A DNA stretch of 64,000 bases, taken from positions 1 to 64,000 of the IMG/VR virus record IMGVR_UViG_3300027791_000013. One strand, written 5' to 3'. The translations under genes and the position numbers were made by a program. Position 1 is the first letter of the stretch. Every line of letters starts with the position of its first letter. Shown piece after piece: positions 23,631-32,284 of the stretch. The notes under the pieces are model-generated. The model saw only the letters and a list, made by a program, of their open reading frames with translations, ran no database searches and had not been told where the DNA came from. Source of the DNA: a virus.

Positions 23631-24577
23631 TAGTAATCACCGTACACATCAGTATCATTATTTGACATATCAAATACTTCATCTTTACTAGTTTTATCAG
23701 CGTTATATTCTCTGTAATCTTCTCGTTTCTTTAGTGTTTCAGGATTTGAACCTCCTGGTAATCTACCGGCAAAGGCATCTTCATAGACTTGATCATTGGT
23801 CAGTGTTTCACCACCTGCGCATAAACCAGCTTGTAAAGTAAATAAATCTTCTGCTGCTATGTCTGATAATCGACTTGTATCAGTAGATAAATCTGCAAAT
23901 CTAACTTCACTTGAAACATTATTGAAATTTATATTAGGTTCAAAGCTGTAATCTAAGCGTTTTGCTTTCAATAAAAAGACGTAATGACCTTGTAAATTAT
24001 TAATTTGTGATATGTCTTGGTCTAATTTTTCAGTAATTTCGAAAAATTTAGATTGCCTATTATTAGGTCTATCATTACCGTACTCAGTTAGTTCGAATAC
24101 ATCACCAGCTTTTGGTTCTACTATAGGACCAAATTCAAAATACCTATCATAAACACCTTCTGGTATTTTACCATTTACAATATTATCTGTACCGAATTGT
24201 TCGAATACTGAAGATAATGTATAAAATTCATCATAAAATGAAGATATATGAATATAAGCAGTTATATCATCATCACTTTCAAAACCAAATTTAGATAAAG
24301 TAATTGCATTTTCATTCAACGTAACTGCCAAAGTAATCCTTCTTGGGTCGGCAAATGTTTGCGTTGGTTGTTCACCGTAGAAGTTATCTGCACTTAATGT
24401 ATTGTATGTATTAACGTAGTAGTTTACTTTAACCCCGTATTGGTTAATTTGCTCTCTCCACCAATTAGAGAATAGTATACGTTCACTTGCTTGAATTGAT
24501 TTATCAGTAAATCTATAACAAGTTTCATCGGTCTGTACTAGACCAGGGTAATCACAATTATAATCTATTTTACTCAT
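23627..24577 (-). CDS. 14: gp14-like neck / head-completion protein
   Basis: The pattern matches T4 gp14 over most of its length: YGVKVNYYVNTYN...NFYGEQ corresponds to gp14 RGVECYYVPREY...IFGED; LSKFGFESDDDITAYIH to FFSNFGMQVQDEVTLSI; VEPKAGDVFELTEYGN to KEPKEGDLIYFPMDN. Gp14 forms the head-tail neck with gp13. At 316 aa it is longer than T4's 256, with an extra acidic C-terminal tail. It starts by an ATGA overlap with the upstream gene (24574) and ends antisense to the 69-aa gene. Confidence 0.72.
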   Translation of the reverse strand: MSKIDYNCDYPGLVQTDETCYRFTDKSIQASERILFSNWWREQINQYGVKVNYYVNTYNTLSADNFYGEQPTQTFADPRRITLAVTLNENAITLSKFGFESDDDITAYIHISSFYDEFYTLSSVFEQFGTDNIVNGKIPEGVYDRYFEFGPIVEPKAGDVFELTEYGNDRPNNRQSKFFEITEKLDQDISQINNLQGHYVFLLKAKRLDYSFEPNINFNNVSSEVRFADLSTDTSRLSDIAAEDLFTLQAGLCAGGETLTNDQVYEDAFAGRLPGGSNPETLKKREDYREYNADKTSKDEVFDMSNNDTDVYGDYY

Positions 24578-24918
24578 CGCTCTAAAACAAATTTCTTTAA
24601 TTTTTTATCGAAATATAACTGTATACCAGTACTACCTAATTTTTTAATTTGACCTTTCATTGGTATTACTTTATATTCTCTTCGTATATAATCTAAATCT
24701 GACGTACCACAAACCTTTTTACCTGTACTACCTCTTAATTGTTCGATAGTTTGGTTCTTAGATGGGTCAGTTTTTACATAACCAGGTACAATATTTTCAT
24801 GCTTTCTAATATAACGACCATCTGAACTACTACCTGGTATAGCTCTTCTATGTCTATGATTGATACCAGGTTTAGTCCCTTGGTATTTATTTTCAAAAAA
24901 CTTATGAAATTTTATCAT
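24574..24918 (-). CDS. basic late protein, 114 aa
   Basis: Family not recognised. N-terminus IKFHKFFEN resembles the leader pattern of the late cassette. The body is strongly basic (GINHRHRRAIPG, REYKVIPMKGQIKKLG) with Gly/Ser turns, suggesting nucleic-acid or structural contact. The late box CTTAAATA ends 5 nt before the ATG and follows directly on a terminator. It is coupled to the gp14-like gene by ATGA. Confidence 0.72.
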   Translation of the reverse strand: MIKFHKFFENKYQGTKPGINHRHRRAIPGSSSDGRYIRKHENIVPGYVKTDPSKNQTIEQLRGSTGKKVCGTSDLDYIRREYKVIPMKGQIKKLGSTGIQLYFDKKLKKFVLER

Positions 24919-24932
24919 AATTATATTTAAGC

Positions 24933-24965
24933 AAAAAAAAGCGCAACCATATTAATGATTGCGCT
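24933..24965 (-). terminator. intrinsic terminator after the acidic 284-aa gene
   Basis: On minus the stem AGCGCAATCAT / ATGGTTGCGCT (11 bp with one G-U wobble, 4-nt loop TAAT) is followed by eight T. It lies between the 24986-25840 gene and the late box of the 24918 gene, whose CTTAAATA box starts within the end of the T-run. Confidence 0.85.
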
Positions 24966-24985
24966 ATTTATTTTAAATCTACTTT

Positions 24986-25840
24986 TTATTGAATAAAGTC
25001 ACCTTGAGTAACTGTACTGTGAACTTTGTTTTGTTTACTTTGAAGTGCTGCTTTTCCATCAGCTAATGGTTTTGGTTCTGCATCTACATACTTTTTAGTT
25101 GAATCAGATGCTTTCTTTCCTTTTGCTTTAAGCTTACCAACCTTGTTATGACCAGGATGGGTTAAATTTGTACCAGCCGTGTCAGGTACTGCCTGCAACT
25201 CAACTGCTTCCTTATGAGTGTCTTCATCCTCATCTTCATCATCTTCTTCAGCTTCTTCATATGATTGGAAACCTTCTTCACTCTCATAATCTTCTTCTGC
25301 ATCATCATCATCATCATCTCCCATGGCTGCTTGCAATAAATCGCAAAGTGACTTAGCCATTTCACGGTCAACCGTGATTGTAACTTCGTCTGATTCTGTT
25401 TCAGCAACATCGGTATCAATACCAAGTGCGTCTAATTCCTGGGTTTCTTGATCAGAGTGCATTTCTTCACCCATCACATTTTCAAAAAGTTTATCAAAAG
25501 TAGATTTCATATAATTATTTATACTCTCTTTTACTTTTTTCTCTATTTTTTTGTTATATTTTTCAGAAGAATAGTCTGCGCTATTATATAATTCGTCTTC
25601 CACTCCATTATGTTTAGGGTCTATAACGTTGGAATATGGGTGTTGCGTTTCACCTACATCAGCATTTTCAGGTCCTGACGAATTATTATTCGCAAAACCT
25701 TTCTTTATATCGTTTGGCTTAACAGGGGGCTTACCTGGTTTAGTACCCATTTTAGCTGCTTTTACACCAGGTGCTTTTTCAGATAAAATATTATTATTAT
25801 ATGTATCCCATATTTCGGTTAGAGTATTTACTCGAGTCAT
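24986..25840 (-). CDS. highly acidic late protein, 284 aa, possible head-core protein
   Basis: Family not recognised. The start is set at 25840 (MTRVNTLTEIWDTY) because the late box TATAAATA lies 5 nt before it; the upstream TTG at 25876 is ignored. N-terminus has LSE at about residue 20. A Lys/Pro-rich segment follows, then a second leader-like FDKLFENVMGEE (~120-130), then extreme acid runs (DDDDDDAEEDYESEE, EEDDEDEDEDT) and a basic C-terminus. Acidic, low-complexity and cleavable-looking features fit a prohead core or scaffold-like protein; this is inference. It is divergent from gene 17. Confidence 0.72.
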   Translation of the reverse strand: MTRVNTLTEIWDTYNNNILSEKAPGVKAAKMGTKPGKPPVKPNDIKKGFANNNSSGPENADVGETQHPYSNVIDPKHNGVEDELYNSADYSSEKYNKKIEKKVKESINNYMKSTFDKLFENVMGEEMHSDQETQELDALGIDTDVAETESDEVTITVDREMAKSLCDLLQAAMGDDDDDDAEEDYESEEGFQSYEEAEEDDEDEDEDTHKEAVELQAVPDTAGTNLTHPGHNKVGKLKAKGKKASDSTKKYVDAEPKPLADGKAALQSKQNKVHSTVTQGDFIQ

Positions 25841-25853
25841 GTAAATATTTATA
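25841..25853 (-). promoter_or_regulatory. late box for the acidic 284-aa gene
   Basis: TATAAATA on minus (complement of 25846-25853) with a 5-nt spacer to the ATG at 25840. This box decides the start. It sits only a few bases upstream of the gene 17 ATG on the other strand. Confidence 0.7.
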
Positions 25854-25858
25854 GCGAG

Positions 25859-27544
25859 ATGATTAAAAATAAACAAAATTATATGAATAACCCGAATCTA
25901 CCTACAGTTGGTTCGGAATTTGAGTATACACCAAGCATGGTTCAAGACCTACAAAAGTGTAAGAAAAATATTTTACACTTTGCTGAAAAGTTTTTTTATA
26001 TTATATCTTTAGACGAAGGTAAGAAGACAATTGATTTACATTATTGTCAGAAAAGAGCTTTACGTAAGATGAGAGATAATCGCTTTTTTATATTACTAGC
26101 AAGTCGCCAGATAGGTAAAACTACTATGATGACAATTTATGCTTTATGGGTAGCATGCTTTAATGAAGATCAAAGAATATTAATTGTAGCTAATAAAGAA
26201 GGTACAGCATTAGAAATAATGAGTAGAATAAGATTAGCGTATGAAGAGTTACCTAACTGGTTGAAGCCTGGTGTTAAAGAGTATGGTAAAACTTCTGTTT
26301 TATTAGCTAACGGTACAAAAATTGGTATATCTACTACAACAGGTACTGCTGCTCGAGGGCAATCAGTTAACTGTTTAATTCTTGATGAGCTTGCTTTTAT
26401 TGAACCTCACTTGGTTGAAGATTTCTGGAAATCTGTATATCCGATTGTTTCGTCTTCGAAAAGGTCCAAGATTTTTATCGCTTCTACTGCTAACGGTACA
26501 GATAATCTTTTCTATAAACTATATACAGGTGCTGAAAATAACGAAAATGATTGGGCTTGTGATAAAATTTTATGGAATGAAGTACCGGGTAGGGATGAAA
26601 AATGGAAGAACCAAACTATAAATAGTATTGGTAGTAGAGATGCATTTGAGCAGGAGTTTAATTGTGAATTTATCTCATCTGGAGAAAGTTCAGTTAATGA
26701 TGAGTTATTTCAAAAACTTAAAAGTAAAACTTCTGAACCATTATTTGTATTTGATGATGGTAAGTATCTTCTTTGGGATGAGCCGACTGAAAACGGTATA
26801 TATATAGCAAGCGTTGATACTGCTGAAGGTCTAGGTAAAGATGCATCAGTGGTTCAAATATTAGATTATACTGATTTAACTAACATTAAACAAGTAGCAG
26901 TATACCATAACAATGAAATATCACCATACAACTTTACTGAAAAGGTTTACGAAATTTTACAACATTGGGGAAACCCATTGGTTTGTGTTGAAAGAAATAA
27001 TAGTGGTGGTCAAGTAGTTGATATACTAAAAAATACCCATGACTACGAAAATATTGTATCGTGGGGTGGTTCATTAGCCAATAGAAAGAAACAACAATTA
27101 GGTATAATTTCACATACTAATACGAAATATAAGGCAGTTACAAATATGCGATATTGGGTTAATGAATTAGAATCGGTTCAAATAAATGATAGTAGAACTG
27201 TTAAAGAATTAAAAAACTATGTGAAAGCAGCTAACGGTACATGGAACGCAAAGAAGGGGTATCACGATGATTTGGTCACCTCACTCATGTGGAACTTAAT
27301 TATACTTGATAATGAGATAGTTGAAACGTATTTTGATGTGGTTAAAAAAGATACAAATAATAGACCATTAGAACTACAACAAATGGATTTTGGTATTAAA
27401 TATTTTATAGATCCGACTTCTTTATATAGTAATGAAAAAAGCGGGTTAAATAATACACTACCAGTAATTATAGGTAACGCTTCTAATACTAATAGTGAAA
27501 TAGATCAATTAAATATGCAAGGTTATAAAGTATGGCAACCATAA
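25859..27544 (+). CDS. 17: terminase large subunit, gp17-like
   Basis: DNA-packaging ATPase and headful nuclease. Walker A is ASRQIGKTTM (residues 81-90). Walker B is CLILDELAF (about 171-179), followed by the coupling motif ASTANGT. The C-terminal RNase H-like nuclease has ASVDTAEGLGKDAS (about 317-330), ERNNSGG and a late HDDLVTSLMW. At 561 aa it is slightly shorter than T4 gp17 (610). The ATG at 25859 is used; 25883 (MNNPNLPTVG) is an alternative. It overlaps the tube-like gene by 13 nt. Confidence 0.95.
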   Translation: MIKNKQNYMNNPNLPTVGSEFEYTPSMVQDLQKCKKNILHFAEKFFYIISLDEGKKTIDLHYCQKRALRKMRDNRFFILLASRQIGKTTMMTIYALWVACFNEDQRILIVANKEGTALEIMSRIRLAYEELPNWLKPGVKEYGKTSVLLANGTKIGISTTTGTAARGQSVNCLILDELAFIEPHLVEDFWKSVYPIVSSSKRSKIFIASTANGTDNLFYKLYTGAENNENDWACDKILWNEVPGRDEKWKNQTINSIGSRDAFEQEFNCEFISSGESSVNDELFQKLKSKTSEPLFVFDDGKYLLWDEPTENGIYIASVDTAEGLGKDASVVQILDYTDLTNIKQVAVYHNNEISPYNFTEKVYEILQHWGNPLVCVERNNSGGQVVDILKNTHDYENIVSWGGSLANRKKQQLGIISHTNTKYKAVTNMRYWVNELESVQINDSRTVKELKNYVKAANGTWNAKKGYHDDLVTSLMWNLIILDNEIVETYFDVVKKDTNNRPLELQQMDFGIKYFIDPTSLYSNEKSGLNNTLPVIIGNASNTNSEIDQLNMQGYKVWQP

Positions 27545-28146
27545 ATCAATCACAGTTCAATAAAAGTAGATTAGATAAGTTTTTACTTGTTTTAAATCTT
27601 CCTCCTATTTTAAAAGAAATTAGTGAGCAATATTTGGGTAGTAGAAAAAATACTGGTATAATAGAAAATAGTTTACAGTTTTCTGTATACGGTACAGTTG
27701 TACCAGCTATACAAGTGCCGGAAGAAAGCTTATATTATGCAGGTCAATCAATGAAAGTATCGAAACATACAAGGCCAGTTTATGATAATGTAAGTGTTAA
27801 CTTTACTATTGATAATCAATTTAATAATTATTGGCTATTATATAAATGGCTTGATTTAATGAATGATGAAAAGATTTCTACGTTTAATGGTAAAGATATA
27901 TTCAAGAAACCTAATATATCTCCAAAAGAACGTAATAATTTCAAAACTCTTACACCTACTGATCTTTATCAAACAGATATTTCATTGTATGCTAAGGATG
28001 AATTCGATAAAAATAAAGTTAAATTTGTATTTACTAAAGCTTTCCCAGTCAATTTAGGTAGTATTAATTTTAACTATAGGACCCCTGGAGAGATAGAAAC
28101 TACTTTAGAGTTTGCATTCTCTCAGTTATTAGTTGAATTGGTATAA
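27532..28146 (+). CDS. tail-tube-fold protein (gp19/gp54-like), 204 aa
   Basis: Not a standard T4 gene at this position. The pattern LQFSVYGTVVPAIQVPEESLYYAGQ...FTIDNQFNNYWLLYKWLDLMND, followed by FVFTKAFPVNLGSINFNYRTPGEIETTLEFAFSQL, resembles the beta-barrel pattern of T4-type tail tube and baseplate tube proteins. A dedicated gp19 is also present at 31677 and gp54/gp48-like genes at 32285 and 36313. So this could be a tail terminator, tail-completion or secondary tube protein. Translation is coupled to gp17 by overlap. Confidence 0.7.
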   Translation: MATINQSQFNKSRLDKFLLVLNLPPILKEISEQYLGSRKNTGIIENSLQFSVYGTVVPAIQVPEESLYYAGQSMKVSKHTRPVYDNVSVNFTIDNQFNNYWLLYKWLDLMNDEKISTFNGKDIFKKPNISPKERNNFKTLTPTDLYQTDISLYAKDEFDKNKVKFVFTKAFPVNLGSINFNYRTPGEIETTLEFAFSQLLVELV

Positions 28147-28162
28147 TTTTTATTCGGGAAGC

Positions 28163-28170
28163 CATAAATA
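28163..28170 (+). promoter_or_regulatory. late box before tail sheath gene
   Basis: CATAAATA at 28163-28170, then 7 nt to the ATG at 28178. No Shine-Dalgarno. Confidence 0.6.
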
Positions 28171-28177
28171 ATAGTAT

Positions 28178-30556
28178 ATGGCACGTACAATACAATCTCC
28201 CGGTGTAGAAATTAGAGAAATCGATCAATCTATTAGACCTGTGGTACCAGCAGGCACAAACGTTTTAATAACAGGTTTTGCCGATAAAGGGCCGACAGAT
28301 GAAGTTATTCAAGTAACTTCACGCAGCGAATTTGCTGATATCTACGGCGAACCAACGGTACCAGCAGAATTATATCTATCGAGTACAGCTCGAGCTTTAT
28401 TTAACAGTCCAGCAAATGTATTTGTTTACAGAATGCCATACGGTAAAGATAGAGGTGTTGGTTTTGGAAATAATTATAGTGTTTTAGCATACCCTGCATC
28501 TGCAGTTTCGGTAGGTGGTTCAGCCGCTACTTCGTTATCATCTTTTACTAATACTGGAGCAGCTAATAGTACACGTACAGTATTAATAGGTGAACCTGAT
28601 CACTTTACAATTGATCAAGATACATATTTTAGAATTCAGCAAAAAAATGGTTTTGACTGGGTAGATGAAACATCATCAAACTTTAATACTTTAGCAAGTC
28701 TTGGTAAAGCAGCATTCCTCGTTATCAATAAAGCTCAAACAACGATTGACCAATCTTTTCAAGGTTATTACTTCGGTGCTATTGATAATACAAATTTAAA
28801 TCCTGCTACAAATTTTGACGGTATTACAAATATTAAGACACTTAATGCAGCAGTAAGCGGTAATATTGGAAATTTAATAACAGAACCATTTATTAGCCTA
28901 CCATCAACAAGACTCGACAATCTACTTTCAGCAAGATCTGATAATAATGTCGATACATTTGGTGCAAGTGATAATAGTATATCTGAGCAAATGGAAAATC
29001 TAACTGATTATGATATTTCAACGAATCAATTTGATGATACATTATCGATTGGTTTATTCAGATTAGGAGTGACACCAAATACTAATAATACAATTAGATT
29101 AGCTTTAAATCTTGAAGAAACCGTAGTTGGTTCAACAGATTACCATAGACGTATTAATGACCCACAAGGTGGTGAGCCATTACCATTCAGGGTTGAAACT
29201 GATAACCAGTTACCTACGATGGATATTTTGGTTAATGATTTCTTGAGTAACAGAAATAAATCAACATATTTAAATGCAGATGGTATACCTAAGACAAAAA
29301 TTAGATTTGTAACTACTAAAACGAAAGATTTAAATAATAATTGGGCTACTTTATCTGCAGCATATGGTGCGACGAATAACGCATCATCTCTTAGTCTATC
29401 AGGAGTTGTTAATTCAATTCAAACGCAAGCCTTACCAGGTAATACTAATAGCTTATTTGCTCTAGGTTCATATGCAGATACAGATCTTTCTACTAAAGTA
29501 ATTGGTAATGTACCACAAAAATTAGATCGACTATTAGATACTGTTGAAAATACTGAGAGATTTGATATCGACATTACAGTTGATGGTGGTCTTTCAACAA
29601 TATATTCAGTATCACAATCATTGAGTAGTGATTCATTCGACGACACAGCAAGACTTTCAGCTATTGATGGTTTTAGAACAACCAGAACTGATAATACAGG
29701 TTTGTCGGAGAGTAGTACGTCATTTAGAGGTTATTGGAATGATGTTATAAGTAGATTTTCAACATTTGCTGAATTTAGAAGAAAAGATCATATTTTTATT
29801 GCTGATTTACCTAGATCAATATTTGTATCTGGTGAAAGTTTCTTAACTTTACAAGATGGTAATAAGAACTTCTCTAGAGATATACTTAATCCGATAAAAG
29901 CATTCGGCTCACAGGTTAATTCAAGTTATGCAGCTACTTACGGTCAATGGATACAAAGTAATGATACATTATATGGTGGATTGGCTTACTGCCCATCATC
30001 CGGATATCTTGCTTCAATCATGGCAAATACAGATGCTAATTTCGATCCATGGTTTGCACCAGCAGGCTTTACTAGAGGTAGATTAACAGGAGCAGCAGGT
30101 TTAGCATTGTTTCCAACACAGAAACAAAGAGATCAACTATATAAGATATCAGTTAATCCAATTCCATCGTTCCCAGTTGAAGGACCTGTTGTATTTGGTC
30201 AAAAGACATTGCAAAAATTACCAAGTGCATTTGATAGAATTAATGTTAGACGTCTATTCTTATATCTTGAAAAAGCTACAAAGAATACAGTTAGAAACTT
30301 TATATTTGAACCAAATACATTGCTAACGAGAACCCGAGTAGTTAATACATTAACACCTATTTTTGAAAATGTTAAAAACTCTGAAGGGTTGTTTGATTAT
30401 TTGATTATTTGCGATGAAAGAAATAATACACCAGATATTATTGATGCAAATGAATTAAGGGTTGATATATACTTGAAGCCAACAAGAGCTGCAGAGTTTA
30501 TACTAGTTAATTTTTACGCAACAAAGACAGGTACAGATTTTAACGAATTAGTTTAA
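28178..30556 (+). CDS. 18: tail sheath protein, gp18-like
   Basis: Contractile sheath subunit. N-terminus ARTIQSPGVEIREIDQS and VPAGTNVLITGFADKGP is diagnostic of gp18 sheath proteins. The C-terminal conserved domain contains FDPWFAPAGFTRG, LFPTQKQRDQLY, NPIPSFP, GQKTLQ, FDRINVRRLFLYLEK and the final RVDIYLKPTRAAEFILVNF. At 792 aa it is longer than T4 gp18 (659), with an enlarged variable central region (roughly 100-500), probably surface-exposed on the sheath. Confidence 0.95.
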   Translation: MARTIQSPGVEIREIDQSIRPVVPAGTNVLITGFADKGPTDEVIQVTSRSEFADIYGEPTVPAELYLSSTARALFNSPANVFVYRMPYGKDRGVGFGNNYSVLAYPASAVSVGGSAATSLSSFTNTGAANSTRTVLIGEPDHFTIDQDTYFRIQQKNGFDWVDETSSNFNTLASLGKAAFLVINKAQTTIDQSFQGYYFGAIDNTNLNPATNFDGITNIKTLNAAVSGNIGNLITEPFISLPSTRLDNLLSARSDNNVDTFGASDNSISEQMENLTDYDISTNQFDDTLSIGLFRLGVTPNTNNTIRLALNLEETVVGSTDYHRRINDPQGGEPLPFRVETDNQLPTMDILVNDFLSNRNKSTYLNADGIPKTKIRFVTTKTKDLNNNWATLSAAYGATNNASSLSLSGVVNSIQTQALPGNTNSLFALGSYADTDLSTKVIGNVPQKLDRLLDTVENTERFDIDITVDGGLSTIYSVSQSLSSDSFDDTARLSAIDGFRTTRTDNTGLSESSTSFRGYWNDVISRFSTFAEFRRKDHIFIADLPRSIFVSGESFLTLQDGNKNFSRDILNPIKAFGSQVNSSYAATYGQWIQSNDTLYGGLAYCPSSGYLASIMANTDANFDPWFAPAGFTRGRLTGAAGLALFPTQKQRDQLYKISVNPIPSFPVEGPVVFGQKTLQKLPSAFDRINVRRLFLYLEKATKNTVRNFIFEPNTLLTRTRVVNTLTPIFENVKNSEGLFDYLIICDERNNTPDIIDANELRVDIYLKPTRAAEFILVNFYATKTGTDFNELV

Positions 30557-30584
30557 TAACAAAGTCATCTAATTAAATAATTAC

Positions 30585-30989
30585 ATGGCAGATACCAAAG
30601 TATCAGATTTAACACCAATTACTGTTGCTAATAACAGCGATGTATTATACATTGTTAGAGCATCTGCAGGAGGGACTTCTAATAAAATAACCTTTCAAGA
30701 TCTACTTAGTGGGGTTAATGATAATATTACTACGTTAACGACAACCGTTAATACAAATCAAAGTACAGTACTTGATCTTTCAGGTACCTTTGAATCTGCT
30801 AATATTAACATAGGACCTTTAACAACTACCACTCGAATATTATGTTCAATTCAACTTGGTTTATCAGCTGAATTAGATGAATTATCTGATGATGTTGAAG
30901 GTACAATAGGTACAGGTTTATCTCGAACAGTTGCAATTGGTGGTACAACATTAACATTTTTAAGCGGAGTATTAACACAAGTATCGTAA
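30585..30989 (+). CDS. paralogous small tail protein A (134 aa)
   Basis: N-terminus TKVSDLTPITVANNSDVLYIVR and TSNKITFQDLL follow the xVSDLPxxxxxxxDxLYIVDxxxxxSKKITxxDL pattern seen at the start of many phage tail/fibre proteins. It shares QLGLSAELDELSDD-x-EG with the next gene, so the two are paralogs. The late box ATTAAATA ends 5 nt before the ATG. It lies between sheath and tube genes, which are normally adjacent in T4. It may be a sheath-decorating or short tail-associated protein. Confidence 0.75.
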   Translation: MADTKVSDLTPITVANNSDVLYIVRASAGGTSNKITFQDLLSGVNDNITTLTTTVNTNQSTVLDLSGTFESANINIGPLTTTTRILCSIQLGLSAELDELSDDVEGTIGTGLSRTVAIGGTTLTFLSGVLTQVS

Positions 30990-30990
30990 A

Positions 30991-31641
30991 ATGGCAAATA
31001 GAAAATTAACAGAATTACCTACCTTATCACCAATTAATTTTGATAGTACTGATTTACTTTATATAGTAGATGTACAAACAGATGCTTCAAAAAAAATTAC
31101 CTACGCATCATTAGTTGGTAACTCTATAACCGGTTTAATATCATACAATGATAGTAATACGTTAAATATTAATTTTCTATCCGGTTCGATAGATCAAGAT
31201 AGAGCAAGGCTCAACGCGATTGAAGCCACAGCTGGTGCTGATGGTACTCGTATTGATAGTATTTCCGCTGCAGTTAGTAAGAATATAACTGATATACTTA
31301 CAGTTTCTGCCTTAGCCATAGCTGGTGATAATACATTAGCTTTAAATGCATTAAGAACAGATGTTAATGTAATTAGTTCTGTACAACTAGGGTTGTCTGC
31401 AGAATTGGATGAATTATCTGATGATACAGAAGGTTTGCAATCAGTACTTGCTACAGCGTCTGCTTTAGGTTTAACTAATGAAACAGGACTTGCCGCAGTC
31501 AGTTTGAGCGCTGACGCGCTTAGTCTGAGCGCTAGCTCCTTTAACATGGTAGCAGCTGCTAGTAGTGATTTATCTGCTAGTCATACTTTTAATGTAAACT
31601 TAGGCGGTACAACATATAAAATATTATTACGCCAAGCTTAA
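30991..31641 (+). CDS. paralogous small tail protein B (216 aa)
   Basis: Paralog of the upstream 134-aa protein. It shares KLTELPTLSPINFDSTDLLYIVD...KKITYASL at the N-terminus and the identical core LGLSAELDELSDD. The middle is a Ser/Ala-rich helical region (RLNAIEATAGADGTRIDSISAAV, coiled-coil-like) and the end is beta-rich. It follows the upstream stop by a single base, so it is co-translated. Probable virion protein. Confidence 0.75.
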   Translation: MANRKLTELPTLSPINFDSTDLLYIVDVQTDASKKITYASLVGNSITGLISYNDSNTLNINFLSGSIDQDRARLNAIEATAGADGTRIDSISAAVSKNITDILTVSALAIAGDNTLALNALRTDVNVISSVQLGLSAELDELSDDTEGLQSVLATASALGLTNETGLAAVSLSADALSLSASSFNMVAAASSDLSASHTFNVNLGGTTYKILLRQA

Positions 31642-31676
31642 TTAAAGTTGGTATAAATGAATAAATATTAATAACC

Positions 31677-32222
31677 ATGGCACAGACTAGACAAACAATA
31701 CAAAATTTTTATACGCAAGCACAAACAAAAGACTTCGCTAGAAATAATCTATTCAGAGTTTTAAATATAAACTTCGGCGGAGGTACAGATATTAGTTTTG
31801 ATGAAGATGATTTAATTTATGCTAAAACAGCTAACCTACCAGGTAAAGAAGTTACTTCTCAGACAGTACCATATATGGGGTTAGATTTTAATGTACCAGG
31901 TGTAACAAAATATACAGGTAGTGATGGTTATACTATTACTTTTAGATGTGATGAAAGCTACGAATTAAGAAATAGATTTTTACAAGTTTTAAATGATACT
32001 TTTGATGATGCTGATAGTACTGGTAATTACTTTATGCCTACTGCTGATAGTGTAATCGATTTAGCTTTATTAGATAAAGAATTGGACAGAGTATCTCAAT
32101 TTCAACTAGTTGGAGTTGCAATTAAAAGTGTTGGTGAGTTAACTTACGATGTGACTGCTGAAGGCACTGTTCAAGATTTCGACGTAACAATTACGTATCA
32201 CTACTTTAGACAAACAGCTTAA
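31677..32222 (+). CDS. 19: tail tube protein, gp19-like
   Basis: The subunit of the rigid inner tail tube. Conserved features are ARNNLFRVLNINFGGG, LIYAKTANLPGKEV, TVPYMGLDFNVPGVTKYTGSDGYTITFRCDESYELRNRFLQVL (the gp19 loop and strand pattern, quoted in parts), and a C-terminal GTVQDFDVTITYHYFR. At 181 aa it is near T4 gp19 (163). AATAAATA lies 9 nt upstream. An intrinsic terminator follows, ending the sheath-tube transcript. Confidence 0.88.
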   Translation: MAQTRQTIQNFYTQAQTKDFARNNLFRVLNINFGGGTDISFDEDDLIYAKTANLPGKEVTSQTVPYMGLDFNVPGVTKYTGSDGYTITFRCDESYELRNRFLQVLNDTFDDADSTGNYFMPTADSVIDLALLDKELDRVSQFQLVGVAIKSVGELTYDVTAEGTVQDFDVTITYHYFRQTA

Positions 32223-32240
32223 AACATAAGTTAGTTCTAA

Positions 32241-32268
32241 AAAGCTCTCCTCGTGAGAGCTTTTTTTT
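32241..32268 (+). terminator. intrinsic terminator after tail tube gene
   Basis: Stem AAAGCTCTC / GAGAGCTTT with a 5-nt CTCGT loop, followed by a run of T. It closes the 18-19 transcript. The late box of the next gene begins 2 nt after the T-run. Confidence 0.88.
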
Positions 32269-32269
32269 G

Positions 32270-32277
32270 TATAAATA
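32270..32277 (+). promoter_or_regulatory. late box before the gp54-like gene
   Basis: TATAAATA at 32270-32277, 7 nt before the ATG at 32285 and immediately after a terminator. This makes it a clean case of promoter-proximal placement without SD. Confidence 0.7.
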
Positions 32278-32284
32278 TATTTAA

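Noticed and set aside
25168-25356. His/Leu-rich + frame opposite the acidic 284-aa gene
   Set aside because: His runs are the complement of GAT/GAA acid codons (the Asp run); a composition artefact.
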